Below, one piece after another: positions 7,199 through 14,653 of a DNA stretch of 20,410 nucleotides. The notes beneath the pieces are model-generated. The model had not been told where the DNA came from. It did not search any database and saw only the letters and a program-made list of their open reading frames with translations. Position numbers and translations under genes: made by a program. The DNA comes from Lachnospiraceae bacterium (lineage in GTDB: Bacteria; Bacillota; Clostridia; Lachnospirales; Lachnospiraceae). The stretch covers positions 1-20,410 of the forward strand of contig VSNR01000072.1 in NCBI GenBank assembly GCA_009774345.1, written 5' to 3'. Every line of letters starts with the position of its first letter. Position 1 is the stretch's first letter.

Positions 7199-7930
7199 TT
7201 ACTCATAATTTTTCCGTCCCTCCCATTGAGAAAACCATAATAAGGTCAGCAGCAAGCCGCCTGTCGTTAATGCTGCAATCCATATTTTTTCCGTTCCATA
7301 TCCCCAAATTTGTCGGCTCAAAATATCCTTTACCCAATTCATAGACCATGAAAAGGGAATGTACCTCGCTATGCCTGTTAGTTCGATATTGCTATATAAG
7401 ATACATTGCAGACTTTCAAACACGCCCCAAAACAGGGATAACCCTAATCCAAATTTGAAGCTAAGAAACAGGTGCAAGATGTATATTATCAAATTACAAA
7501 AGGCCATCCCGGCGGCGGCTCCGATCAGCATTCCAAGCTGCACTGTATCAGCCATTCCAAAAAGATGTATGCCAATCATAAACAGCAGGAACAGAAAGAA
7601 AAGTGCCAATACCCCAGAACCATAAAGATAAGTTAATTTTGCAAGCATATTTTTGTGTCGGTTCGGTACAGCAAGCAGCGTTTGGAAGTGTGAAGCCTTT
7701 TCTTCCAGTGCAACATTCAGACCGACAAGGACACTTATCAACAATGGAAAAAACGTTGTCGTAATTTCTAATATCATTTTGAGCTTTTTACTATCTGCTG
7801 TGCTGCCATACTGGAAATAGTAAGCAAGAAATAACAATGCTCCGATAACAGGTACACAAAAATGAATAGCCCAAAACGATGTATGCTTCGTTTTTTCCTG
7901 TTCAGAACGAACCGCATAAATAAACCCCAT
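7199..7930 (-). CDS. Lantibiotic-immunity ABC permease, LanG/MutG type
   Basis: A 243-residue membrane protein with about six hydrophobic segments (near 20-40, 55-75, 105-125, 130-155, 160-175, 215-235). Its size and place as the second of two unequal permeases behind a LanF ATPase identify it as the LanG half of an immunity exporter, which removes lantibiotics from the membrane. It starts at ATG 7930, with GGGAGG upstream, six bases after the previous stop codon. A charged segment EEKASHFQTLLAVPNRHK (about residues 75-92) is a cytoplasmic coupling loop found in this permease type. Sequence alone cannot name the peptide it acts on. Confidence 0.85.
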   Translation of the reverse strand: MGFIYAVRSEQEKTKHTSFWAIHFCVPVIGALLFLAYYFQYGSTADSKKLKMILEITTTFFPLLISVLVGLNVALEEKASHFQTLLAVPNRHKNMLAKLTYLYGSGVLALFFLFLLFMIGIHLFGMADTVQLGMLIGAAAGMAFCNLIIYILHLFLSFKFGLGLSLFWGVFESLQCILYSNIELTGIARYIPFSWSMNWVKDILSRQIWGYGTEKIWIAALTTGGLLLTLLWFSQWEGRKNYE

Positions 7931-7936
7931 TCCCGT

Positions 7937-8662
7937 CTACCTCCCTTTGGAAAAATCCTTTGCGTCGGCATAGGACAAAATAAGGAACAAGAATATTGAC
8001 AACGCAATGGAAATCATAATGGCTATAGAAAATCCACAATTCCCCGCATAAGTTCCGTTTATTGCAATTCCCATAAGCGGCTCTGCCAGTTTTGGCGCCA
8101 GGCAATACGGTACAAACCACCATGCGATGGTATTTCCTAATGCAGTAGCAGTAGATAGAACAATCCCAAGTATTGTATTCAACACAATCGGCACAAACAT
8201 TCCCGTTTTGCGTGCTAAGTACAGGCACAAAGGGATTTGCCAGACAGATGCAAGGATAATCCCGATACTTCCTGCAATGCTGTGTAAAACAGAATATACT
8301 GCCGTTGCCGGAGCAATGATATTACTGATAGAGATAAGCAATGCTAAAAATATCGCTGAAACAAGCAGTTTTTCGATTAAGATAATGCCCTTAGCAAATT
8401 CAAATCCTGAAAGGTTTACAGACATAGAAAATACCGAATGGTATTTCCCGGCGTTTTCTTCTTTTCTGTGTGACAAAGAACACAAAATTGCGATTGCTCC
8501 CGGAAGCAGGAACGCATACCACCAGTAAAGCGTCATGTACTGATACCCCATAAATCCACCCATAAGCCACGCAAAAATAGCTGTGATTAGTGGAACAATG
8601 AAAATCAGTTTGTTCGATATTGTCCTTTTGAATTTTAAATGCTCAGATTTCAGATAGTCCAT
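7937..8662 (-). CDS. Lantibiotic-immunity ABC permease, LanE/MutE type
   Basis: A 241-residue membrane protein with about six hydrophobic segments. The start (MDYLKSEHLKFKRTISNKLI) is the short basic N-terminus typical of LanE/MutE permeases. A charged cytoplasmic loop (SHRKEENAGKYHSVFSMSVN, about 64-83) follows the second segment. It begins at ATG 8662, three bases after the ATPase stop codon, with AGGGAGGG in front, so it is coupled to the ATPase. With the LanG-like partner it would form the membrane channel of a LanF2EG exporter. Confidence 0.87.
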   Translation of the reverse strand: MDYLKSEHLKFKRTISNKLIFIVPLITAIFAWLMGGFMGYQYMTLYWWYAFLLPGAIAILCSLSHRKEENAGKYHSVFSMSVNLSGFEFAKGIILIEKLLVSAIFLALLISISNIIAPATAVYSVLHSIAGSIGIILASVWQIPLCLYLARKTGMFVPIVLNTILGIVLSTATALGNTIAWWFVPYCLAPKLAEPLMGIAINGTYAGNCGFSIAIMISIALSIFLFLILSYADAKDFSKGR

Positions 8663-8665
8663 GCC

Positions 8666-9367
8666 TTAACCCTCCCTGTGATTGCTTTTTACAACGTCCA
8701 TAAAAAGCTGTTCCAAATTTTCGTTTGCGTTGAGTTTCCCCTCATAACCCAGAACGCCACCCGCAATAATGCCGATATGGTCGGCTATCTGCTGCACTTC
8801 TGAAAGAATATGACTGGACAGAATAACCGTAATCCCTTTTGCTGGAAAAGAACGGATAAGTGTTCTCAGTTCTTCCATTCCAATCGGGTCAAGCCCGTTG
8901 GCTGGTTCATCAAGTATGAGCAGCTTGGGATTGTTCAGTAATGCAATTGCAATCCCAAGACGCTGTTTCATCCCAAGAGAAAACTGTCCGGCTCTTTTCC
9001 TGCCTGTTTCCGTCAGCCGGACGATTTGCAGCACTTCGCCAATCCGCTGATCTGTCAATCCTAAAATCGCAGTCCTTACTTTCAGATTTTCATAGGCGGT
9101 CAGATTTTCATAAAGCGGCGGCATTTCAATCAATGCCCCGATATGGTTTAAGTCGCTGCGCTTCCATGTGTGACCATGAAATTCAATGCTTCCAGAAGTC
9201 GGTTTTAAAATGCCTGTAATCATTTTGAGCGTCGTGGATTTCCCGGCTCCGTTTGGTCCCAATAGTCCATAGACGGAATTTTTTTCAATGTTCAGCGATA
9301 TGTTGTTTACCGCCGTCTGCCCGCTGAAAGATTTGCAGAGGTTTGTTGTTTTCAAAATCATTTCCAT
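8666..9367 (-). CDS. Lantibiotic-immunity ABC ATPase, LanF/MutF type
   Basis: A 233-residue ATP-binding subunit that powers the two downstream permeases. Walker A is at 37-45 (GPNGAGKST), the signature at about 130-135 (SLGMKQ), Walker B at about 149-154 (LLILDE) and the switch His at 186. In the Q-loop position the sequence reads GALIE with Glu at about 81. A Glu in place of Gln (E-loop) is a known mark of LanF proteins, which supports immunity rather than general export. It starts at ATG 9367 with GAAGGA ten bases upstream, and is the first gene of the operon. Other drug-export ATPases are similar, but the E-loop and gene order argue for LanF. Confidence 0.92.
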   Translation of the reverse strand: MEMILKTTNLCKSFSGQTAVNNISLNIEKNSVYGLLGPNGAGKSTTLKMITGILKPTSGSIEFHGHTWKRSDLNHIGALIEMPPLYENLTAYENLKVRTAILGLTDQRIGEVLQIVRLTETGRKRAGQFSLGMKQRLGIAIALLNNPKLLILDEPANGLDPIGMEELRTLIRSFPAKGITVILSSHILSEVQQIADHIGIIAGGVLGYEGKLNANENLEQLFMDVVKSNHREG

Positions 9368-9393
9368 AGTTGTACTGTCCTTCTTTTCTTTTG

Positions 9394-9440
9394 ATTATAA
9401 GAAAAGGATAACTGCTATTTTTGAAGATTTCATAAAGATT
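9394..9440 (-). promoter_or_regulatory. Operon promoter with paired regulator sites (lanFEG-RK)
   Basis: On the minus strand a perfect -10 (TATAAT, 9394-9399) lies 27 bp before the ATPase start. The -35 position (9417-9422) reads AAAAAT and is poor. Immediately upstream of it, AATCTT occurs twice (9424-9429 and 9435-9440) 11 bp apart, the one-turn spacing expected for an OmpR-type regulator dimer. A weak -35 plus adjacent direct repeats fits an activator-dependent promoter. This is inference from spacing. Confidence 0.5.
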
Positions 9441-9492
9441 TTTCTAAATCTGAAAAAAGATGCTATAAAAGTCATAGTCACCGGTATTTCTC

Positions 9493-9521
9493 TTGACAGC
9501 TGCCTTGTTCTGTCTTATGCT
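9493..9521 (+). promoter_or_regulatory. Strong sigma-A-like promoter upstream of the agr-like operon
   Basis: TTGACA (9493-9498), a 17-base spacer and TATGCT (9516-9521). It points toward the LytTR regulator at 9834. The repeats at 9531-9566 lie just downstream, so LytTR binding there could block it. Confidence 0.5.
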
Positions 9522-9530
9522 GTACTCGTT

Positions 9531-9606
9531 AACATTTCGCTGCAACAGCTAAACATTTCACTGCAATTCAATTGTTTTGATGTTTATGACAGGCTGATAA
9601 TAAAAT
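9531..9606 (+). promoter_or_regulatory. Direct repeats with 21-bp period and a second promoter
   Basis: AACATTTCGCTGCAA (9531-9545) is repeated as AACATTTCACTGCAA (9552-9566), one mismatch, with a period of exactly 21 bp. LytTR regulators such as AgrA bind paired 9-bp direct repeats separated by about 12 bp, that is the same 21-bp period. A weak promoter follows: TTGATG (9577-9582), 18 bases, TAAAAT (9601-9606). The arrangement suits autoregulation by the LytTR regulator encoded downstream. The repeat sequence itself does not closely match the AgrA consensus. Confidence 0.45.
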
Positions 9607-9634
9607 ATCAGTCTATCGCAGCGGCAACAGCTAA

Positions 9635-9790
9635 GGAATTGTCAAGAAATAACTTTTAAATAGTGTGCAGGATTTTTCTTCGAGAGTGCTGCTCAAAAAT
9701 CAGGCGCATAGCGGGCTATGTAACTGATTTTTGAGTAGTACTATCAGAGAAAAGGACAAGCAATATTAAAAGTTATTTTTGGACAATTCC
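9635..9790. mobile_element. MITE-like imperfect palindrome
   Basis: A 156-bp non-coding element that folds on itself. The outer inverted repeats (from GGAATTGTC at 9635 and up to GACAATTCC at 9790) match at 23 of about 25 positions. Inner arms CTCAAAAATCAG (9692-9703) and CTGATTTTTGAG (9724-9735) pair perfectly, and the segments between pair partly. TAA occurs on both sides (9632-9634 and 9791-9793), a possible target duplication. There is no coding capacity. It sits in the leader of the agr-like operon, where the RNA would form a long hairpin. Which transposase family would move it is unknown to me. Confidence 0.7.
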
Positions 9791-9833
9791 TAAGCTTTTA
9801 CCACTGACAAGATCATGGCAAGGAGGTGGCGCA

Positions 9834-10538
9834 TTGATCCGTATTGCAATCTGTGATGATGAAAAACACATGTCCGATCATATAAAGGCTTTTGTATACG
9901 ATTTTTTCCATAAAAAGAACAGGGAGATTCATCTGCGGACATTTTTAAGCGGCGAGGAGCTGCTGCATTACAACGGACAGATCGACATCCTGTTTCTGGA
10001 TATCCAGATGAAGGGCATGGACGGTATGGAAACGGCAAGGAAGCTGAGGGCGGATCAGTTTCGGGGTTTTTTGATCTTCATCACAGTACTGAAAGAGATG
10101 GTATTTCAGTCTTTCGAAGTGCAGGCCTACGATTATCTGGTCAAACCGATAGATAAAAAACAGTTTGAAAGGACGATGGAGCGCCTTTACGCTTCTATGC
10201 AAAACGCCAGCGAAGACAGCCTGCTGGTGCAAAAGGGATATGAGGGGTGCATCATCCCAAAGGATGCCATTGTGTTCTGTGAGATCATAGACCGGAAAAT
10301 ATATCTGAATCTGACTTCTGGCGAGGTTGTTGATTATTATGAACGGCTCGAACACTTAGAAACAAAGCTGGACAGTCATTTTTTCCGGTGTCACAGGAGC
10401 TATCTCATCAACCTGAAACATTTAAAAGGATACAAAAATGGAACTGCCTATATGGATGACGGCAAAGAGGTTCCCGTATCGCGGCTGCGGAGCAGGGAGC
10501 TTTCCGATGTTGTTTTGCAGTATATGAAGAATTTGTAA
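9834..10538 (+). CDS. LytTR-type response regulator (AgrA-like)
   Basis: A 234-residue regulator. The receiver domain (1 to about 120) has C7-D8-D9, phospho-acceptor D56 (ILFLDIQMKG), T84 and K104 (YLVKPID). The LytTR DNA-binding domain follows (about 135-232, with FFRCHRSYLINL and VPVSRLRSREL). It starts at TTG 9834, seven bases after AGGAGG; no ATG is available, so the rare start may limit expression. The sensor kinase gene follows after about 26 bp. Such pairs usually answer a peptide signal, but neither an AgrB-like peptidase nor a peptide gene is found. Likely targets are the 21-bp-period repeats at 9531 and unknown sites elsewhere in the cell. Confidence 0.9.
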   Translation: MIRIAICDDEKHMSDHIKAFVYDFFHKKNREIHLRTFLSGEELLHYNGQIDILFLDIQMKGMDGMETARKLRADQFRGFLIFITVLKEMVFQSFEVQAYDYLVKPIDKKQFERTMERLYASMQNASEDSLLVQKGYEGCIIPKDAIVFCEIIDRKIYLNLTSGEVVDYYERLEHLETKLDSHFFRCHRSYLINLKHLKGYKNGTAYMDDGKEVPVSRLRSRELSDVVLQYMKNL

Positions 10539-10564
10539 GTTTTTTACATATGGGAGCAGGTAAC

Positions 10565-12001
10565 ATGGCTGAGTATTTAGATTTTTTCAATATATATATT
10601 ATGGGCGTGATTGAGATATCTTTTCAGGTTTTCTTTCTGGCAAAAATCCTGAAAAAGAAAATATGGCCTCCTTTTTATTTCCTGTTTGGAGCAGGTGCGG
10701 TGATTCCAGGTGCGTTTATTCCAAACAGCACGCTTGTTGGCTTTGTGGTGTTTGTCTTATTGATTTCCATATGCGGGACTTTTGTCTGTCATGCGAATTT
10801 TAAGGTTTCCCTTCTGTATGCGACTCTGACAACGGAAATCTTGCTGCTCTGCAACGGAATCGTGAGCTCGCTGATGAGCCTTCCATACCCATGGCTGCCC
10901 GCTTTTTTCCATGAGCCCGGCAATATCGCAGCCATGCTGATCTGCGAGGCGGCGTCCTTTTTTCTGAGCGGGTTTTGCTATTATATCGTATACCGCTATT
11001 TTTCTCGGGATGATCTTTATCCCGTAGACGATTTTGATACCACAATGGGAATACAGCAGATGTTTCTGATTTTTGTTCCGATCCTGATGATATTTATTAT
11101 GAGTAACTATATCGGTGCGATTGAATATGATTTTCAGTTTGAGATCTTGGTGGACAAAGGACCTGCGACACATTTTTTCAGTCATGGGCAGATGCTGGTC
11201 ATGTATTTTCTGGGACTTGCCAGCCTGTTCTGCATCCTATTCTCTTATAAGAAATTACAGCAGAATTTCCGCCTCAGCAATAAAATCTCACTGTTGGAGC
11301 AGCAGGAACATTCCCTGAACCAGTATGTGGAGGAAGCGAAGGCTCGTTATGACAGGACAACGTCCTTCCGCCATGATATCAGGAATCATATCGCGGTGGT
11401 AAAAAAGCTTTTGCAGTGCGGGAAACTAGAGGAGGCCGTAAGCTATATGGAGGATCTGGACGATATGGCGGAAAAAATGTCATTTCCGTGCAGCACCAAC
11501 AACCCAGTAGTAGATATTTTGGTAGGAAACAAACTGGGGATTGCAAAAGGCATGGGGATAGATGTGGACTGTTCCCTCCTTCTGCCATACCCCTGTGGTT
11601 TGCGGGACATTGATATCTGCATTGTTCTGTCAAATGCGCTGGATAATGCCATTCAGGCAGTAAAAAGCTTGGATGCCGGTACAGAAAAATATATCCGGGT
11701 GTCCGGGCGGATTCAGGGAGATTTCCTTATGATGGAAATCGAGAACAGTTTCCATGGAAAAAGGGCATTCAAAAAAGGAACCGGTCTGTTGAATATAAAT
11801 GCGGTGGCTGAAAAATATGGCGGTGCCATGAGTATAGAAACACAGGAGAATGTATTTGTTCTCCATGTGCTGCTGATCATTCCACAGCAGCCAGCTGGAA
11901 AAATGCAAAGGAGGGACCATGATGCATACGAAAACAATGGAAGGCCTTGCAGGGGCAAGCATGAGTATGAAACTGATGAATACACCTCTGCGTGTCTATA
12001 A
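10565..12001 (+). CDS. GHKL-domain sensor histidine kinase (AgrC-like)
   Basis: A 478-residue membrane sensor starting at ATG 10565 behind GGAGCAGG. About six to seven membrane segments fill residues 12-228. A coiled-coil linker (about 232-262) leads to the H-box FRHDIRNH (phospho-acceptor H270) and the GHKL ATPase (N-box LSNALDNAI with N357; G-box GTGLLN 405-410). It pairs with the LytTR regulator upstream. After the fold ends (VLLIIPQ, about 441), another 37 hydrophilic residues run across the start of the next gene, giving an 83-bp overlap. That tail looks like read-out of a neighbour's coding DNA, so an ancestral stop codon may have been lost. The signal is unknown. Confidence 0.9.
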   Translation: MAEYLDFFNIYIMGVIEISFQVFFLAKILKKKIWPPFYFLFGAGAVIPGAFIPNSTLVGFVVFVLLISICGTFVCHANFKVSLLYATLTTEILLLCNGIVSSLMSLPYPWLPAFFHEPGNIAAMLICEAASFFLSGFCYYIVYRYFSRDDLYPVDDFDTTMGIQQMFLIFVPILMIFIMSNYIGAIEYDFQFEILVDKGPATHFFSHGQMLVMYFLGLASLFCILFSYKKLQQNFRLSNKISLLEQQEHSLNQYVEEAKARYDRTTSFRHDIRNHIAVVKKLLQCGKLEEAVSYMEDLDDMAEKMSFPCSTNNPVVDILVGNKLGIAKGMGIDVDCSLLLPYPCGLRDIDICIVLSNALDNAIQAVKSLDAGTEKYIRVSGRIQGDFLMMEIENSFHGKRAFKKGTGLLNINAVAEKYGGAMSIETQENVFVLHVLLIIPQQPAGKMQRRDHDAYENNGRPCRGKHEYETDEYTSACL

Positions 12002-12437
12002 AGAAGCAGAGCGGAGAGGAGATACAGCCGTCATGGAACGGGCAATGGGGTATGTAGGGGATTTTGCAGAGAAAGCAGAAGACTATCAGAAAGTGACGGA
12101 AAAAGGAATGAAGGAGGATGCAAAGGAAGCAAGAGAAAAGGCAAAAACAGAGCAGGAAAACGCCATTCAAAAACGCAGGGAAGAACGTGAAGAGCAGGAA
12201 AAAAGGATAGCGGAAAGCCAAAATGAGGATACGGATACAAATACAGATACCGTCAGAATCATTGAGAGTGGAAAAGCTGCCTTGCGCGAAAAAACTTCCC
12301 CAGATCAGGCTGGCAAAGACAGCAGCAAATCAACACAAGCACCTGTGAATGTCATTAAGAGGGAGCCTGTAATCTACACGAATACCGGGGAATCAGCCGG
12401 GACTGACCCCCATGCTGCTTTCTCTATTTCCGTATAA
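11919..12437 (+). CDS. Lys/Glu-rich small protein linked to the agr-like pair
   Basis: A 172-residue hydrophilic protein, ATG at 11919 (or 11922) behind AAAGGAGGG. Residues about 1-55 look like a folded helical domain (MHTKTMEGLAGASMSMKLMN, then TPLRVYKEAERRGDTAVMER). Residues about 56-110 are a highly charged helix, probably a coiled coil (EDAKEAREKAKTEQENAIQK). The tail is polar and low in complexity. There is no signal peptide and no membrane segment. From memory, similar proteins follow agr-like kinases in other Lachnospiraceae and precede DUF6033-type genes; I know no function. It overlaps the kinase by 83 bp in another frame but has a much better ribosome site than chance would give. 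Confidence 0.75.
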   Translation: MMHTKTMEGLAGASMSMKLMNTPLRVYKEAERRGDTAVMERAMGYVGDFAEKAEDYQKVTEKGMKEDAKEAREKAKTEQENAIQKRREEREEQEKRIAESQNEDTDTNTDTVRIIESGKAALREKTSPDQAGKDSSKSTQAPVNVIKREPVIYTNTGESAGTDPHAAFSISV

Positions 12438-12485
12438 AAAAGATCAGACGGTGTACTAATTGCAGGCATCAAGGAGGATTATACT

Positions 12486-12548
12486 ATGACAATTACAGGC
12501 GTGAGCAGTTACAACAATGTATATGAAAAGAATATACACAGCGGTTAA
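12486..12548 (+). pseudogene. 20-codon stub of a possible DUF6033-type gene
   Basis: ATG 12486 behind AAGGAGG encodes MTITGVSSYNNVYEKNIHSG and then TAA. The phrase ITGVSSYNNVYE resembles the start of DUF6033-type proteins, which I recall downstream of the gene before it in related genomes. The strong ribosome site and the family-like start, followed at once by a stop codon, suggest the gene was cut by a rearrangement near base 12530, with unrelated DNA and glgA following. Family assignment is tentative. Confidence 0.5.
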
Positions 12549-12573
12549 AAGATATCGAAAACGCTCAGAAACA

Positions 12574-12638
12574 CTGAACAGATAGTTACTGTTCAGACAG
12601 GACTTAGCATTTACTGCTAATTATGGCTTTTCAAGCCA
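12574..12638. repeat. Three tandem small hairpins before glgA
   Basis: CTGAACAG (12574-12581) pairs with CTGTTCAG (12589-12596); TTAGCA (12604-12609) with TGCTAA (12615-12620); TGGCTT (12624-12629) with AAGCCA (12633-12638). All stems are perfect. They lie between the broken gene at 12486 and the glgA promoter, without T-runs. The CTGAACAG motif looks like a dispersed extragenic repeat of Lachnospiraceae genomes; role unknown. Confidence 0.5.
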
Positions 12639-12694
12639 CGTGAGAAAACATATAGCTTTCAGATACGTTCCATAACCTTATCTTCTCAATACCC

Positions 12695-12724
12695 ATTGCG
12701 TATGTGTCTAACTTATATTATAAT
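12695..12724 (+). promoter_or_regulatory. Promoter of glgA
   Basis: TTGCGT (12695-12700), 18 bases, TATAAT (12719-12724), 29 bp before the start codon. The leader is short and ends in GGAGGTG. Confidence 0.6.
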
Positions 12725-12753
12725 AAAGAAGATAATGAATTTGGAGGTGTTCT

Positions 12754-14472
12754 ATGACAAAACGGAAAGTTACAAGCACGAAAAAAACGAAACCAGTTAA
12801 AACTACAAAAACGGAAAAAACTCCGTCAAAAGCAGTTCAGGAAGAACTTGAAGTTCCATCTTCTGAAGAAAACCAGACAAAAAATGCCAAGACAGAGCGT
12901 CCGAAAACAGAAAATTCAAAAACGGAAAACCCGAAAACAGAAAATCCTAAGAAAATTGAGGCTGAACAGCCCAAGGAACAGGAGACAACACCTGAGGAAC
13001 CCCAAGCAGAAGTCTGCACAACCCCCAGAAGAAGTGTTGCATTTATCGGTTCTGAATGTTATCCATTTGTAAAAACCGGCGGTTTGGGAGATGTAATGTA
13101 TGCTCTTCCAAAGGCATTGATCAAACAAAACTGCGATGTAAAAGTAATTCTTCCGCGTTACAAATGTATTCCTCAGGAATATCAGGAAAAAATGGTGTAC
13201 AAGGGTTCTTTTCAGATGGATCTGTGCGCCGACGGCAAATCTTTTTATGTAGGAATTATGGAGTATGTATGGGATGGGGTTGTATATGATTTCATCGACA
13301 ATGAAGAATTTTTCACCAGCGGAAATCCATATACAAATCTGATCGACGATATTCCAAAATATTGTTACTTCGCCAAAGCAGCACTGGCTGCCTTGAATTA
13401 TATGGACTGGATTCCTGATATCATTCACTGCCATGACTGGCAGGCGGCACTGGTTCCTGTATTTTTGAGAGTCAAGTTTGCAGACACAAAGCTTACTTCC
13501 GCCAAAACAATCTTGACGATTCACAATCTGCGGTTCCAAGGCATCTACAATATTCCTACAATCCGGTATTGGTCTGGACTGCCGGATTATGTATTTAACA
13601 AAGATGCATTAAAAACAGGCTATCAGGACGCCAATATGCTTAAAGGCGGGCTGACTTATTGCAATATCATTACAACGGTCAGCAATACTTATGCAGGAGA
13701 AATCCAGAACTCATACTACGGTGAAACACTGGATGCGCATTTGAGATATCACTCCAATAAGCTCAGAGGTATTGTAAACGGTATTGATTATGATATCTGG
13801 AATTCATTTACGGATGACAGACTCTATGTAAACTATGATATCTCCAATGTACTAGAAAAGAAAAAGGAAAACAAACGCAGATTACAGGAAGAACTGGGGC
13901 TGGTTCAGGATGACCACAAATTTGTTGTCGGATTGATTTCCCGCCTGACAGACCAGAAGGGACTGGATTTGGTTAATTGTATTATGACTCAGATTATGGA
14001 CGAGCATACGCAGATCGTGGTACTTGGTTCTGGAGATCAAAGATATGAAGACTCCTTCCGGTATTATGAGTATACATACAAAGGAAATGTATGTTCTAAT
14101 ATCATGTATGATGAAACAAGAGCACACCGGATTTATGCGGGCGCAGATGCTTTGCTGGTGCCTTCCCAGTTTGAGCCCTGTGGATTGACACAATTGATTG
14201 CCATGCACTATGGTACAATCCCTATTGTCCGCGAGACTGGAGGATTGAAAGATACTGTAGAACCCTATAATATGTACTCCAATATGGGAAATGGTTTTAC
14301 TTTTGACCGCTATGATGCCGGCCTGCTGCTAGACGCCATTAACAGAGCCAAGAGTTTGTATTTCCTGAACCGCTGGTGTTGGGACGAAATGGTTCAGAGA
14401 GATATGGATAAAAACCTTTCTTGGGATAATTCTGCTAAACAATATAAAGATTTATATTTAGACTTAACCTGA
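12754..14472 (+). CDS. glgA: Glycogen synthase (GT5) with repeat-rich N-terminal extension
   Basis: A 572-residue ADP-glucose-type glycogen synthase that adds glucose to growing alpha-1,4-glucan in the cytoplasm. The GT-B fold is complete: substrate motif KTGGLGD (107-113), the linker to the second domain with ISRLTDQKGLDLV, and the C-terminal active-site region FEPCGLTQLIAMHYGTIPIV followed by ETGGLKDTV. The enzyme proper begins near residue 92 (RRSVAFIGSECYPFVKTGG); normal GlgA starts there. The extra ~90 residues are rich in Lys, Thr, Glu and Pro and contain four KTExP-like units (46-65), encoded by 15-bp near repeats. This tail is probably disordered. ATG 12754 follows GGAGG. No glgB, glgC or glgP lies nearby, so it may be a second copy or cargo. 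It ends near a stem-loop at 14509. Confidence 0.93.
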   Translation: MTKRKVTSTKKTKPVKTTKTEKTPSKAVQEELEVPSSEENQTKNAKTERPKTENSKTENPKTENPKKIEAEQPKEQETTPEEPQAEVCTTPRRSVAFIGSECYPFVKTGGLGDVMYALPKALIKQNCDVKVILPRYKCIPQEYQEKMVYKGSFQMDLCADGKSFYVGIMEYVWDGVVYDFIDNEEFFTSGNPYTNLIDDIPKYCYFAKAALAALNYMDWIPDIIHCHDWQAALVPVFLRVKFADTKLTSAKTILTIHNLRFQGIYNIPTIRYWSGLPDYVFNKDALKTGYQDANMLKGGLTYCNIITTVSNTYAGEIQNSYYGETLDAHLRYHSNKLRGIVNGIDYDIWNSFTDDRLYVNYDISNVLEKKKENKRRLQEELGLVQDDHKFVVGLISRLTDQKGLDLVNCIMTQIMDEHTQIVVLGSGDQRYEDSFRYYEYTYKGNVCSNIMYDETRAHRIYAGADALLVPSQFEPCGLTQLIAMHYGTIPIVRETGGLKDTVEPYNMYSNMGNGFTFDRYDAGLLLDAINRAKSLYFLNRWCWDEMVQRDMDKNLSWDNSAKQYKDLYLDLT

Positions 14473-14508
14473 TATGGATTCGTTCAAAGTTCTTCTTTCA
14501 GGTGATAA

Positions 14509-14541
14509 CAGTGTGGTATTGATAAATACAATACCACACTG
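14509..14541. terminator. Stem-loop between convergent glgA and the iron-sulfur gene
   Basis: A perfect 13-bp stem (CAGTGTGGTATTG against CAATACCACACTG) with a 7-base loop, 37 bp after the glgA stop codon. It lacks a clear T-run on either strand, so it may protect the mRNA 3' end or end transcription weakly. About 110 AT-rich bases with no gene follow it. Confidence 0.55.
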
Positions 14542-14653
14542 ATTAAGGTGACAATGATTCAAAGCCTAATTAAGAATTACATCGTCTATTCTGTTTTCAT
14601 AGAAATTCTCTCTTCACCTTTATCATATAAAAAAATTATCATGCACCTCCTTC

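Noticed and set aside
9288..9659. Plus-strand frame over the immunity promoter and LytTR repeats
   Set aside because: Starts antisense to the ATPase gene, has no ribosome site and overlaps regulatory repeats.
9600..9833. AgrD-like signal peptide gene near the agr-like pair
   Set aside because: I read both strands and found only frames of a few codons.
11630..12240. Several minus-strand frames opposite the kinase and charged protein
   Set aside because: They are antisense shadows without ribosome sites; their Phe/Leu/Pro bias mirrors the Lys/Glu-rich plus-strand gene.
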